This document shows, one piece after another, positions 38,687 to 53,841 of a stretch of DNA of 64,000 nucleotides (position 1 is its first letter; each line of letters begins with the position of its first letter). The position numbers and the translations under genes are program-made. Source of the stretch: Streptococcus pasteurianus. GTDB lineage: Bacteria; Bacillota; Bacilli; Lactobacillales; Streptococcaceae. The notes under the pieces were generated by a model. It was not told the DNA's origin, did no database searches, and saw nothing but the letters and a program-made list of their open reading frames with translations. The stretch covers positions 1,330,501-1,394,500 of the forward strand of contig NZ_CP039457.1 of assembly GCF_004843545.1 (NCBI RefSeq), read 5' to 3'.

Positions 38687-38720
38687 AAACAAGGCGGGCA
38701 ATGCCCGAACCTTGTTTTAC
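38687..38720 (-). terminator. oppA-like gene terminator
   Basis: ACAAGG...CCTTGT outer stem with GGGC/GCCC inner stem; minus strand continues TTTTCTTTG. Confidence 0.8.
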
Positions 38721-38736
38721 ATTAATTTGATTGGAT

Positions 38737-40383
38737 TTATTCTTTATATGCGTAAGTAAAATCTACTGATAAACCAGTTGAGCTACGAACAAGTCCTTTA
38801 AGGTCTGGATTTTGAAGTCCTTTACCACTACGGAAATAGATTGGGTTATAAAGCGCATTGTCATAAAGTGCTTTTTCAGCGGCTTTATAATCGTCTGCAG
38901 CAGCCGCTGGGTCTAAAGCATCTGTTGTGATTGCTTTTTGGTAAGCCGCATCATAATCTGCATTTGAGAATTTACCGTAGTTGTAAGATGAGTTAGTAGT
39001 GAACAGACCATAGAAAGTAGAACCTTCTGGATAGTCACCACCCCAAAGCACAAGAGCTACATCAAAGTTCTGGTTTTTAGTATCTTCAAGACGTTGTTTG
39101 AAAGTAACGAATTTTTCTTCGACTGTCAAACCTGAAAGAGTATTTTCCCAAGTTTCTTTGATATAGTCAACTGCAGCTTTTGCAACTGGTGCATCTGAAT
39201 CAGCCGTGATTGTCAATGTAACTGAATCAGTACCAAGTTCTGCCAAACCTTCTTTGAAGAGTTTAGCTGCTGCTTCTTCATCATAGCTATAACCTGGAGA
39301 AACGTATTCAGCCAAATCAGCACCATCTGGCAATGTTTCAAGACCCGTAGGCGCAAGAGCTGTCGCAACTGTTGAACCAGTATCTATCGCAGCTTTGACA
39401 ATTCCTTCACGATCAGTTGCCAAGTTAAGGGCTTGACGAATTTTAGTGTTGTTCAAAGCAGTCACAGTACCTGTTTGGTTATAAACCATGTAGGCTGTTG
39501 TAGCTTCTGGAACATCAACAACATCATCACGATTTTTATTAGCTTTGTATGTTGCTTCAGTATTTGAGATGTTTGCATAATCAAGATCACCATCTTTATA
39601 CATTTGCACAGCTGTATCTGGTTTCTTAATCGTTTGGATGTTTACTTTCTTAGTCTTAACATCTTTAGCATCCCAATAGTATTTGTTTTTCACAAGAGTA
39701 AACGTTCCGTTTGTACCGTTCCAATCTTCAACGGTATATGGTCCAGAATACAATGATTTTTCAGAAGTTGTTCCGTAATCATCACCTGCTTCTTCAACAA
39801 AGTCTTTACTTTGTGGCATGAAGTTTGCAAATGAAAGCAAGCTCATAAACTGTGGTGACGGAGCAGATAAAGTGAAAATAAGTTTATTTCCGTCAGCTTT
39901 GACACCCAATTCATCAACACTTTTAGTTCCTGCAATAACTTCTTCAGCATTCAAGACGTGTGCATCTGATACAAGGTAAGCGTACTCTGAAGCCGTTGCT
40001 GGGGCAACAATACGTTGCCAACTATAGACAAAGTCTTCTGCTGTCAAATCACTTCCATCTGACCATTTAAGATCATCGCGAAGTGTTGCTGTATAAGTCA
40101 AGCCATCATCAGATACTTCTACTTTTTCAGCCAAATCAGGTTGTAACTCACCATCTTCATCACGACGAAGAAGGTTACTTCCTGAGTTACCAATTGCAAT
40201 TGATGAATAAGTATCTGTAACTTTTGAAATATCCAAGGTACTAATTTCAGTTGGAATAAACCAATTGATTTCATCACTTGAAGAAGCTGATGAACTACTG
40301 CTATTGCCACAAGCTGCTAAAACAACTGTTGATAACAAGGTCACAGCTCCTAGACCTACACGTTTCCATTTTTTAATCTCCAT
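38737..40383 (-). CDS. Oligopeptide-binding lipoprotein (OppA/AmiA-like)
   Basis: 548 aa. Lipobox LAAC with Cys25, then SBP family 5: DLAEKVEVSDDGLTYTATLR (~85-104), LKWSDGSDLTAEDFVYSW (~107-124), and the RQALNLATDREGIV segment (~318-331). Captures oligopeptides on the cell surface for an Opp permease; in streptococci such proteins also take up signalling peptides. No opp permease genes are adjacent, so it is an orphan binding protein like streptococcal AmiA-type paralogues. GGAGGATCC ribosome site. Confidence 0.9.
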   Translation of the reverse strand: MEIKKWKRVGLGAVTLLSTVVLAACGNSSSSSASSSDEINWFIPTEISTLDISKVTDTYSSIAIGNSGSNLLRRDEDGELQPDLAEKVEVSDDGLTYTATLRDDLKWSDGSDLTAEDFVYSWQRIVAPATASEYAYLVSDAHVLNAEEVIAGTKSVDELGVKADGNKLIFTLSAPSPQFMSLLSFANFMPQSKDFVEEAGDDYGTTSEKSLYSGPYTVEDWNGTNGTFTLVKNKYYWDAKDVKTKKVNIQTIKKPDTAVQMYKDGDLDYANISNTEATYKANKNRDDVVDVPEATTAYMVYNQTGTVTALNNTKIRQALNLATDREGIVKAAIDTGSTVATALAPTGLETLPDGADLAEYVSPGYSYDEEAAAKLFKEGLAELGTDSVTLTITADSDAPVAKAAVDYIKETWENTLSGLTVEEKFVTFKQRLEDTKNQNFDVALVLWGGDYPEGSTFYGLFTTNSSYNYGKFSNADYDAAYQKAITTDALDPAAAADDYKAAEKALYDNALYNPIYFRSGKGLQNPDLKGLVRSSTGLSVDFTYAYKE

Positions 40384-40415
40384 AATGGGATCCTCCTACC
40401 ATAAACTTTCTTTTG

Positions 40416-40438
40416 GTATGTTAACTATTATAACATAC
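40416..40438 (-). promoter_or_regulatory. oppA-like promoter overlapped by an inverted repeat
   Basis: TATAAT (40427-40432, minus strand) with TG one base before it. GTATGTTA / TAACATAC (8-bp arms, 7-bp centre) covers the -10, suggesting an operator. Confidence 0.55.
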
Positions 40439-40682
40439 TATTTTCTAAAAATACAGAAAATTTGTAAATTAATTAATTTTTCCAAAAAACTTAGTTTCAT
40501 TTATTTTTTACTCATTTTACACACTTTTAACGTTTTTATTTTTAATAAATATTAAAACCTTGAATATTTCAAGTGTTTTTTTGTTTCATCATACAAATAA
40601 TATCAGAAAAGTTAATATCAAAAATCAGTTTCATTTCGACTCTCGTTCTCAAAATCTTACAAATGAGGGGGAAAAGAGTACT

Positions 40683-40778
40683 CTAGATTGATGACAACGT
40701 TTTGTTTTTGCGAAATAGTTGCTTGGCTACTTTGCAAAAGACAGTCTTTAATCTGTAAAAACCTAAGCTCACCTCCAT
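40683..40778 (-). CDS. Tiny ORF 2 of a possible small-peptide pair
   Basis: 31 codons, starting 4 nt after the stop of ORF 1 and ending TAG. MEVSLGFYRLKTVFCKVA..., net positively charged (seven Lys/Arg). Its GGAGGTG lies inside the coding start, so the start is uncertain. Unrecognised. Confidence 0.25.
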   Translation of the reverse strand: MEVSLGFYRLKTVFCKVAKQLFRKNKTLSSI

Positions 40779-40782
40779 CTCT

Positions 40783-40857
40783 TTAGTTTAGCATAGAAAA
40801 AGAGATTGATATAATTATTTGAATAATTTGCTTCGCTGTTTCTTTATTGTTGCTCAT
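40783..40857 (-). CDS. Tiny ORF 1 of a possible small-peptide pair
   Basis: 24 aa, MSNNKETAKQ followed by a hydrophobic IIQIIISISFSMLN stretch. AGGAGGTG sits 8 nt before the ATG and a promoter (TTGAAA, 18 bp, TATATT) lies at 40908-40937. These signals are better than expected for noise. No family recognised. Confidence 0.35.
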   Translation of the reverse strand: MSNNKETAKQIIQIIISISFSMLN

Positions 40858-40907
40858 CTAGAGCACCTCCTATATAAATTTCCCTAGTTTTGAATACATG
40901 AGAACGT

Positions 40908-40937
40908 AATATAACTGCGCTTTCAATCTATTTTCAA
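40908..40937 (-). promoter_or_regulatory. Candidate promoter of the tiny ORFs
   Basis: Minus strand: TTGAAA, 18 bp, TATATT, ~50 nt upstream of ORF 1. Confidence 0.45.
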
Positions 40938-40959
40938 AATTTGAAAATTTTTGTTTTAA

Positions 40960-41710
40960 AATGAAAAATAGGGAAATAATCCTCCTGCTATCAAACCTAC
41001 ACTCCCACCCCCAATAAATATTCTTTCTCTAATACTTCCCCACCCAAAGTAAAAAGCCATATATGCTATCTGCATCATACTTCAGCACTTACTAATGATG
41101 CAAACAAAGTAGCTTACATGTCAGGTTTGTCACTAGAGAGGCATTTGTTACTCCTCAGTGAACTATACGCTGAGTAACTGACCACACGCATCCATGTAAT
41201 TAAAAAAACAAACGTATTTCCTACACTGACACAATATCACATCTGACAAAAAGATTTCATTTTGATAAAAATTCAAACAGGTCATATCGATTTGAAATTG
41301 AAAGATATTATTAGTATTGAACTTGTCGAAAAGATACTCTATGAATCAAATTAAGTTTCAGCGTGACCACCCTCAAGTGGATACAGTAAGAGCTACCAAG
41401 ATTTTGGATGTAACTTCTACTGCTACTCCAATATGAACATTCCATTGACTTTCCTACCGCTGATATCCTCAAAACAATAGTAACATCTCGTAAGAATTAC
41501 TTTGTCCTAAAAAAGAAAAATCTAGGGATAACCAATATCACTTACTTATATTTGAGGTAAATACCTTATATGAAAATCAGCTTATTTGCCGCTATACCTA
41601 TAAGCAAACAACAAACATACATAATGACTAATTTTAGTCTCACTCATACTAACATGCGTGCCAAACAACACACGGTGGTCTATTGGTTATTTTTATCTTT
41701 AAAATTGAAA
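40960..41710. other. Long stretch without supportable gene
   Basis: All frames are interrupted. A plus-strand fragment around 41270-41354 (HIDLKLKDIISIELVEKI then YESN and stop) reads like protein but has no start or family I can name. The region looks like decayed coding DNA. Confidence 0.4.
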
Positions 41711-41745
41711 CAACCAAGCAACTAAAGGAATTGCTCGGCTGGTTT
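41711..41745 (-). terminator. Terminator of the beta-glucoside operon
   Basis: AACC..GAGCAA / TTGCTTGGTT imperfect stem, minus strand continuing GTTTCAATTTT, 11 bp after the GH1 stop. Confidence 0.6.
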
Positions 41746-41755
41746 AATTATCTAT

Positions 41756-45072
<3,317 letters not shown>

Positions 45073-45074
45073 CT

Positions 45075-45103
45075 AGTATAACAACTTCAGATAACGCTTA
45101 CAA
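45075..45103 (-). promoter_or_regulatory. bglP promoter with cre-like site
   Basis: Minus strand: TTGTAA, 17 bp, TATACT with TG one base upstream. TTGTAAGCGTTATCT (45089-45103) overlaps the -35 and fits the CcpA cre consensus with one mismatch, implying glucose repression. Confidence 0.7.
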
Positions 45104-45143
45104 TTTTATTTCAATATTTTGGTCAAATGGTCCAGTAATCATT

Positions 45144-45175
45144 TAAAAAAACCTTTGTTTTCTGTAACAAAGGTT
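45144..45175 (-). terminator. RpiR-gene terminator
   Basis: AACCTTTGTT / AACAAAGGTT, 10-bp stem, 6-nt loop, followed by TTTTTAAA. It separates the regulator from bglP. Confidence 0.85.
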
Positions 45176-45184
45176 CAATGTGGT

Positions 45185-46012
45185 TTATTTTGGTCGATTA
45201 GATAGGTTTACTTTGACTTGTTTATCATATGTTTTGGCTAGATACATTGAAAATAGAAGATCGATAATATACGTCAAGCTGATATTACTACTGACAACAT
45301 CCAAACCAATCAAGCTTTCACGATTAGGCAATTCTATAATCTCATGACAGTAAGGTTTTAATTGTTCATAATAAGGACCAACTAATCCAACAATGGGACA
45401 AAACCCTTCCTGTTTTAAATAACGTGCCATCTGAAGAATGGACTCGTTTTTTCCAGTAAAGCTGATAAGGAAAAATACTGTTTTCTTATCTTTATTGAGT
45501 GCAAGAAAATGCTTATTAAGAGATTCCATAGCGGTTGCTTGTAGCCCTAAATTTGAAAACTTAAATGCAGCAGCTTGTGCTGAGATATACGAAATACCAG
45601 TCCCTAAAAAAATTATCTGATCCGATTTTTCAATAAAATTTATAAGTTTTGGAAGTTGTTGCTTTCTTAAAGTAAATCTAGTATTGGTTAAAGCTTTATC
45701 ATAAATCTGCGGAAGAATATCTAGGAGATCCTCAAAATTTGTATGGGAAGAAATTGGCTCCTCTGACAATAATGCATCAAGTCGTTGCTTTTCATGCCAT
45801 TCTGCTAACAATTGTAATTTGAACTCTTGGAACCCAGAAAAACCTAGTTTTTGACACAGACGAACAACCGTTGCCTTACTAGTAAATGATTTTCCTGCCA
45901 ATCCTTGAGCAGAAAAGGAGGGAATCATTTTCATGTTCTCCAAAATAAAGGACGCAACCACTTGCTCTTGAGGAGTCAAATCAGACTGCTCTTGTAATTT
46001 ATCAACTAACAT
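45185..46012 (-). CDS. MurR/RpiR family transcriptional regulator
   Basis: 275 aa from the ATG giving MLVDKLQEQSDLTPQEQ; an upstream extension of 18 codons is open but not family-like. N-terminal HTH_6 (FTSKATVVRLCQKLGFSGFQEFK, ~45-67) and C-terminal SIS sugar-phosphate domain (IIFLGTGISYISAQAAAFK, ~130-148). Such regulators sense phosphosugars. Position directly upstream of bglP-bglA suggests it controls that operon. Confidence 0.87.
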   Translation of the reverse strand: MLVDKLQEQSDLTPQEQVVASFILENMKMIPSFSAQGLAGKSFTSKATVVRLCQKLGFSGFQEFKLQLLAEWHEKQRLDALLSEEPISSHTNFEDLLDILPQIYDKALTNTRFTLRKQQLPKLINFIEKSDQIIFLGTGISYISAQAAAFKFSNLGLQATAMESLNKHFLALNKDKKTVFFLISFTGKNESILQMARYLKQEGFCPIVGLVGPYYEQLKPYCHEIIELPNRESLIGLDVVSSNISLTYIIDLLFSMYLAKTYDKQVKVNLSNRPK

Positions 46013-46013
46013 A

Positions 46014-46543
46014 TTATTCTCGTTTCTTATTAACTGCTCTATGATGATTATAGCATATAAAAACAAAAATATGTTCAGACTTACTAACTCTGCTCCTCAA
46101 ATCATTTACGGAAACTGAAAACTCTTCATTTCCTGGCATTCGACCTGTCTTTATATTTACAATTTCAAATTCGAATTTTTTGTAAAATGTAAGCTCAAGA
46201 ATACTTCCTGCTAAAACTTCAATTGAAATAGTATTATTCATCTGCTTGAAAGCACCATCAACTAACCTTGTCCCAATCCCTTGTCGAATAAATTTCCTAT
46301 CTACATATAGCCATGCTAATTATCTACTGTAAATACAGTAAAACCAACTATTATCCCTGCAATTTCTGCCACAAGAATCTAATAGTCAAGTAATCCCTCT
46401 CTATCGGAATCGATATTAAGCGGAATAAAAGTACCTGATAAATTAACTAAATCTAATACTTCTTGACGTGCAGAAGCATAAATTTGGTAAAACCTTTCAA
46501 AAACTTCTTAAATGTACAGTCTACTATTAATGTCTTTTGACAT
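46014..46543 (-). pseudogene. GNAT acetyltransferase pseudogene 1
   Basis: Reading from MSKDINSRL, the frame is interrupted by TAA and two TAGs but stays GNAT-like (YASARQEVLDLVNLSGTFIP, then VGFTVFTVDN), then shifts frame into AWLYVDRKFIRQGIGTRLVD, the acetyl-CoA-binding core, and continues to FYKKFEFEIVNIKTGRMPGN. At least four lesions. The open 3' part alone starts at 46241 but lacks the fold's first half. Confidence 0.8.
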
Positions 46544-46556
46544 TCCTCATTCTCCA

Positions 46557-46727
46557 TTACAAATTAGTCCATGTTATAGACAATTCTAATTCCTGAGTAT
46601 TATCATCTATATTCTCAGAAATAATTAAAAATCCTTCTCTCAAGTAAAATGAAATTGCTTTTTGCTTCTTTTTATAAACATTTAACTAGAGCGTTAGATG
46701 GATTGCTTTTACAAAATTAAGCAACTT
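46557..46727 (-). pseudogene. GNAT acetyltransferase pseudogene 2 (3' fragment)
   Basis: KLLNFVKAIHLTL, a TAG, then LNVYKKKQKAISFYLREGFL and ENIDDNTQELELSITW to a natural TAA. This is the C-terminal quarter of a second GNAT protein. It ends 14 bp before pseudogene 1 begins, so two acetyltransferase genes once stood in tandem. Confidence 0.75.
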
Positions 46728-46809
46728 CCTACCAAAACCTAAACTTTGGTGGAGGTTTGGTGGGGAATGAAATTATTCCTCTGATTTTTAATCGTTCTAA
46801 TAATTTATA

Positions 46810-46846
46810 AAAAAAAAGACGATAGTTTTTTCTTTTATCGCCTTTG
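46810..46846 (-). terminator. Terminator of the ClbS/DfsB-like gene
   Basis: AAgGCGATA / TATCGtCTT stem on the minus strand followed by TTTTTTT. Confidence 0.65.
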
Positions 46847-46888
46847 GTAACCATTTTTATGAAATTTTTTAAAGTTAAAAAATATAAT

Positions 46889-47407
46889 TTATAATACTAT
46901 TTTCTTCCATTTTCTGATTTTAGTTCGGAAAGTTCCAAAAGGTGCAACAGTATTTACATGAATAAACTTATACACTTCCCAAGTCGCTGTTTTAGTCGCT
47001 TCATCGGCCCACTTTCTCATATGCGGTTCAAATAATTCCTCCTCACTCAACGAATCAATCATTGCATAGATAGAATTAATATTTTCATTTAATTTTGCTT
47101 TCAACTCCTGCAGAGATAAATGAGCGTAAGTATCCGTGAACCACTGATATAACTCACCAAGTTGATTCCATTTAAATTCATCCGATGGTGTTTTTACTTG
47201 GTGCCCCTTTCTTTCATCTTCTTCCCATTTAAGAACCAAACTTGTCCATCCAACCTGATACGAAAGGTTTTCGGCTGGAGTTCTATCAACTTCAGTAATT
47301 CTTTTATCTTTCAGGCTTTCTGGGATATTATCAAATTCCAAAATATATTTCTCAAATGCTTTACTTATTTCTTTTTTTAGCTCCTCTTTATTTTCATATG
47401 TTCTCAA
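46889..47407 (-). CDS. ClbS/DfsB family four-helix-bundle protein
   Basis: 172 aa, DUF1706. Family marks: MRTYENKEELKKEI, RTPAENLSYQVGWTSLVLKW (~42-61, helix with the conserved His-site region), and KFIHVNTVAPFGTFRTKIRKWKK near the C-terminus. The family includes the colibactin-resistance protein ClbS, but most members have no defined role. Not in an operon; flanked by decayed DNA, so it may be a recent acquisition. Confidence 0.8.
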   Translation of the reverse strand: MRTYENKEELKKEISKAFEKYILEFDNIPESLKDKRITEVDRTPAENLSYQVGWTSLVLKWEEDERKGHQVKTPSDEFKWNQLGELYQWFTDTYAHLSLQELKAKLNENINSIYAMIDSLSEEELFEPHMRKWADEATKTATWEVYKFIHVNTVAPFGTFRTKIRKWKKIVL

Positions 47408-48037
47408 AAAAACACCTCCATCCTGATTTATCAGTACCCTAAATTAAACAGATCTTATTTTTTCCTTTACCTCTTCAAAAAATATTATATTTCTATACCT
47501 TTTACGAATAAAGCTTTTAAAAGACAGTGACTATTCTCGGCAATATTCTGATTGTAAACAAGATTATATTTATTAACATCCACGAACTCTCTTCTTTTCT
47601 ACTATTATATTACTTTTCTCTAAATTTTAAAATAAGGATATTATTTTACTGATTTAAAAATACTAACTTTAAAATATGTAGTATCAATATATAGAACTCA
47701 AACTTCAACGACCATCTAGGTAATAATGTAAGGGATATGTTCATTTCCACAAACTCCTCTTCTGTGGAAACAAGTCCATACTCTCAGGGTTTGTGGAAAT
47801 AGATTGATAACCTATCACGCTATCACATCAAGACACTCTACTTGGATTCTTACTCTGATACTTCTTCTCCATACGACAAAAAACCTTGCAACCAAGGCTT
47901 TTCATTATCCCTTTCATTCAAAGGTTTCTAGAATTTTACAAGTAGAGCTACGCACTCAACGGTTCGCTGTTACCGTCTCATTTCGTCGTTAACTCCTCAT
48001 TCTACGACAATTATCGCATGGGCAGAACAATCTGCTT
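47408..48037. other. Non-coding stretch with inverted repeats
   Basis: No gene supported. ATTTCCACAAAC (47743-47754) and GTTTGTGGAAAT (47789-47800) form a 12-bp inverted repeat, with a third half-copy (TGTGGAAA) between. The DNA to the right looks like a scrambled relic. Confidence 0.5.
47876..47902 (-). terminator. Probable rlmCD terminator
   Basis: CCTTG / CAAGG stem with 4-nt loop, flanked by A and T runs; stronger T-run (TTTTTT) on the minus strand, 136 bp behind the rlmCD stop. Confidence 0.5.
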
Positions 48038-49417
<1,380 letters not shown>

Positions 49418-49472
49418 TCAGCCAATTCTAAATTGGCAATGTTCTATTTCTCGGTCGCTTTTCTCCATAATA

Positions 49473-49502
49473 AAAATAGAGAAGCTTAACTGCCTCTCTA
49501 TT
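49473..49502 (-). terminator. Terminator of the aroA-aroK-pheA-LCP unit
   Basis: AATAGAGAG / CTCTATT stem, 12-nt loop, minus strand continuing TTTATTATG. Confidence 0.75.
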
Positions 49503-49517
49503 ATATCATATCTCTTC

Positions 49518-50960
49518 CTACCGCAAACCAAGTTCTTTTAACTCTTCTTGATATTTATCAAAATCAATGGCAATTCCTAAGCCGCCATACATATCGTAGT
49601 CATCTGTCCAGTCACCTTCGGCTGGAATGGTTGTTTGCTCGATACCTTCTTGACCACTCGTGATAACAGATAAACCTTCTTTCAAAAGAAATGAATAAGA
49701 AACGTTCGTTGAGGTCAAAGCATAGATTTTACCAATTGCAGCTGAACCTGTAAAAAGTTTTGTTGGATCTTTAATCTGGTTGATAATGGCAGAAATAACT
49801 TGTTGTTGGCGTTGAGTACGTCCATAATCACCGTCATCATCTTTACGGAAACGAGCATAATTGAGCAAAGTCCGACCATCCATTTTTTGTGTTCTAACTT
49901 CAATCGTTTGATTTGGAACAGTACCGTCAGCCTGCATATTGAGATCATCAGGAACTTCAACAGACGAAACTGCTTGACCATCAACCGTACCAAATTTGGC
50001 GTCTATTTCAACGCCATTTGGAAATAAGGTATCAATGGCTTCTGCAAAGGTTGCAAAGTCAACCATGACATAATATTTGATGTTAATATCAAAATTATCT
50101 TTCAACGTCTGTCGCATGAGTTCTGCACCTTGGTTATTATCCTGCTCTCCTATATTAAAAGCAACATTTAATTTTTGGTCATTTGAATAGTCATTGTAGC
50201 TAACACCATCAATATTAACTAAGGTATCGCGCATAAAGCTGACTAACTTAATTTTTCCGTCGCTGTTGCCAATATTCATCACCATAATCGTATCGGTTCT
50301 GGCATCCGAAGATCCTTGTGTAACCCGCTGGTCACTTCCTAATATGAGAATATTAGTACCGTCATCGCTATCTTCACCATTGAATGTTTCTGTCACAGCC
50401 GCCGTGTAATTTGTCTCACCACTTGAAACATCATTAACACCTTTGAAAAACATGTAAATCATCCCTGCCATGACAAGAATCACCAAGAAACCAAGAAGTT
50501 TCAACAGATGCTTAATACGAATTTTGCGACGCTTCTTTTTGGGTTTCTTTGCTTTTTTAGGCGTTACAGGTTCAGATTCTTGATAAAATGCCTCATTATA
50601 ATTCTCATAATTGTCTTGATAAGTTGGAAGAATCTCTGCCTGCTGCTCGCTCGTTCTTCTAAAGGAACGTTTCGACTGCTTTTTTTCTTCTGGGTATTTG
50701 GGAAGCCCTTGAGATGTCCAGTTATCGTCATCATAATAATCCACTTGATTATCATAAGCATCGTCATAATAATCATCGTAGTAATTGTCATTATAGGCAG
50801 ACGACGGCTGAGAGCGTGGTGGCTCGTTGACCTCACCAGCTTGTTTTTTATTGTAAAGATAGTTAAATTCTTGCTTTTCACGCAAACTTAAATACTCAAG
50901 ATTCTTTAAAAGATACTCATATCTTAACTCTTCATGCCGACTTAAATTATTTCTTGCCAT
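49518..50960 (-). CDS. LytR-CpsA-Psr (LCP) family wall polymer ligase, Psr-like
   Basis: 480 aa. Long cytoplasmic N-terminus (1-~150) rich in Tyr/Asp (YNDNYYDDYYDDAYDNQ) then Lys/Arg; a single TM helix at ~154-172; extracellular LCP domain with NILILGSDQR (~204-213), ARTDTIMVM, LVSFMRDTLV and the NYARFRKDDDGDYGRTQRQQ motif (~370-390) that binds the polyprenyl pyrophosphate. LCP enzymes attach wall polysaccharides to peptidoglycan; the rhamnan made by the genes at 1-9950 is a plausible client. Position behind pheA is as in S. pneumoniae psr. Confidence 0.88.
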   Translation of the reverse strand: MARNNLSRHEELRYEYLLKNLEYLSLREKQEFNYLYNKKQAGEVNEPPRSQPSSAYNDNYYDDYYDDAYDNQVDYYDDDNWTSQGLPKYPEEKKQSKRSFRRTSEQQAEILPTYQDNYENYNEAFYQESEPVTPKKAKKPKKKRRKIRIKHLLKLLGFLVILVMAGMIYMFFKGVNDVSSGETNYTAAVTETFNGEDSDDGTNILILGSDQRVTQGSSDARTDTIMVMNIGNSDGKIKLVSFMRDTLVNIDGVSYNDYSNDQKLNVAFNIGEQDNNQGAELMRQTLKDNFDINIKYYVMVDFATFAEAIDTLFPNGVEIDAKFGTVDGQAVSSVEVPDDLNMQADGTVPNQTIEVRTQKMDGRTLLNYARFRKDDDGDYGRTQRQQQVISAIINQIKDPTKLFTGSAAIGKIYALTSTNVSYSFLLKEGLSVITSGQEGIEQTTIPAEGDWTDDYDMYGGLGIAIDFDKYQEELKELGLR

Positions 50961-51046
50961 ATCTCATACCATATCTTTCCCATTTTCATCAGACTAGAGC
51001 CAGCACAAGCGCTTAACAATTCCTAAATATCAAAAATCAGAGGATT

Positions 51047-51867
51047 TTACAGTTTGTAAACATCATAACGTCCGAGGATTTTATAGTCAATGCCAAGAAC
51101 GTTCAATTCTTCTAGCGCAAATGACACTAGTGTATCATTTTTATTTTCAACATCAACGATGAAAAAATATTCTCCCAAAGCTGTTTTTAGAGGGCGACTT
51201 TCAATTTTAGTCAAATCAATGCCACGCCAAGCAAAAACAGATAATGCTTTATAAAGCGCACCAGGCAAGTTATCTGGCAAGGTCAATGCCAATGAAACTT
51301 TTTGATTGAGTTTTGCCCAATCAAACGACCGTTTTTGATGCCCTAGTACCCAAAAGCGCGTGTAGTTTTCATCCATTTCTTGAATATCTTGGGCAATAAT
51401 TTCCAAACCATATTCTTTTGCGGCAGCTACTGGCGCAATGGCAGCAAAGTTTTCCTCTGGATGTTCAGCAATGAAACGTGCGGCATAAGCCGTACTAGCC
51501 GTCATCTCAATTTTTGCTGCTGGATAATGTGCTTTAATGTATTTTTTCCCTTGAGCAATAGCTTGCGGGTGTGAAAAAATCTTTTCAATTTTCTTTGTTT
51601 GTGTTGTTGCTAAAAGCTGTTGTTTAATCGGTTGAATGATTTCTGCAATCGCCTCAATTTCAGCTTGATGAAAAAGGTAATCCAACGTTTCATGCACTGA
51701 ACCCTCGATTGAATTTTCAACAGGGATAATGGCATAATCCACAAAACCTTCTTCATAAGATTTGATAACTTCGGTGATATTTGCAAAAGGCATGCGATTA
51801 GCTTCTGGAAATGCCTTAACAGCAACATTATGTGTAAAAGAACCACTTGGTCCTAAATAGCCAACTG

Positions 51868-51871
<4 letters not shown>
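51047..51871 (-). CDS. pheA: Prephenate dehydratase
   Basis: 274 aa. PDT domain from VGYLGPSGSFTHNVA, with PVENSIEGSVHETLD (~52-66) and STAYAARFI; TRFWVLG (~170) carries the catalytic Thr-Arg. The C-terminal ACT domain has NLPGALYKAL and KIESRP, the phenylalanine-binding feedback motifs. Converts prephenate to phenylpyruvate. Overlaps the aroK stop by 4 nt. Confidence 0.94.
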
Positions 51872-53734
<1,863 letters not shown>

Positions 53735-53798
53735 TCAAAACAAAGACATTTCGCCCCCCAACCTCTTTCTCACTTTAGCTCGAAGCATTAAAATTTCT

Positions 53799-53834
53799 CA
53801 AAAAAACAACTGAAAGAAAAGGTTTCAGCTGTTT
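53799..53834 (-). terminator. lepA terminator
   Basis: AACAgCTGAAA / TTTCAGtTGTT stem, then TTTTTGAG on the minus strand. Confidence 0.8.
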
Positions 53835-53841
53835 AATCATT

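Noticed and set aside
46014..46241. Short 75-aa protein upstream of the RpiR regulator
   Set aside because: It is the open 3' part of GNAT pseudogene 1, not an independent gene.
47804..47992. 62-aa plus-strand ORF in the gap before rlmCD
   Set aside because: No ribosome site, no recognisable similarity, lies in relic-like DNA.
50508..50891. 127-aa plus-strand hydrophobic ORF opposite the LCP gene
   Set aside because: Antisense of the Tyr/Asp- and Lys-rich N-terminus of the LCP protein, which mechanically yields Ile/Val-rich translation.
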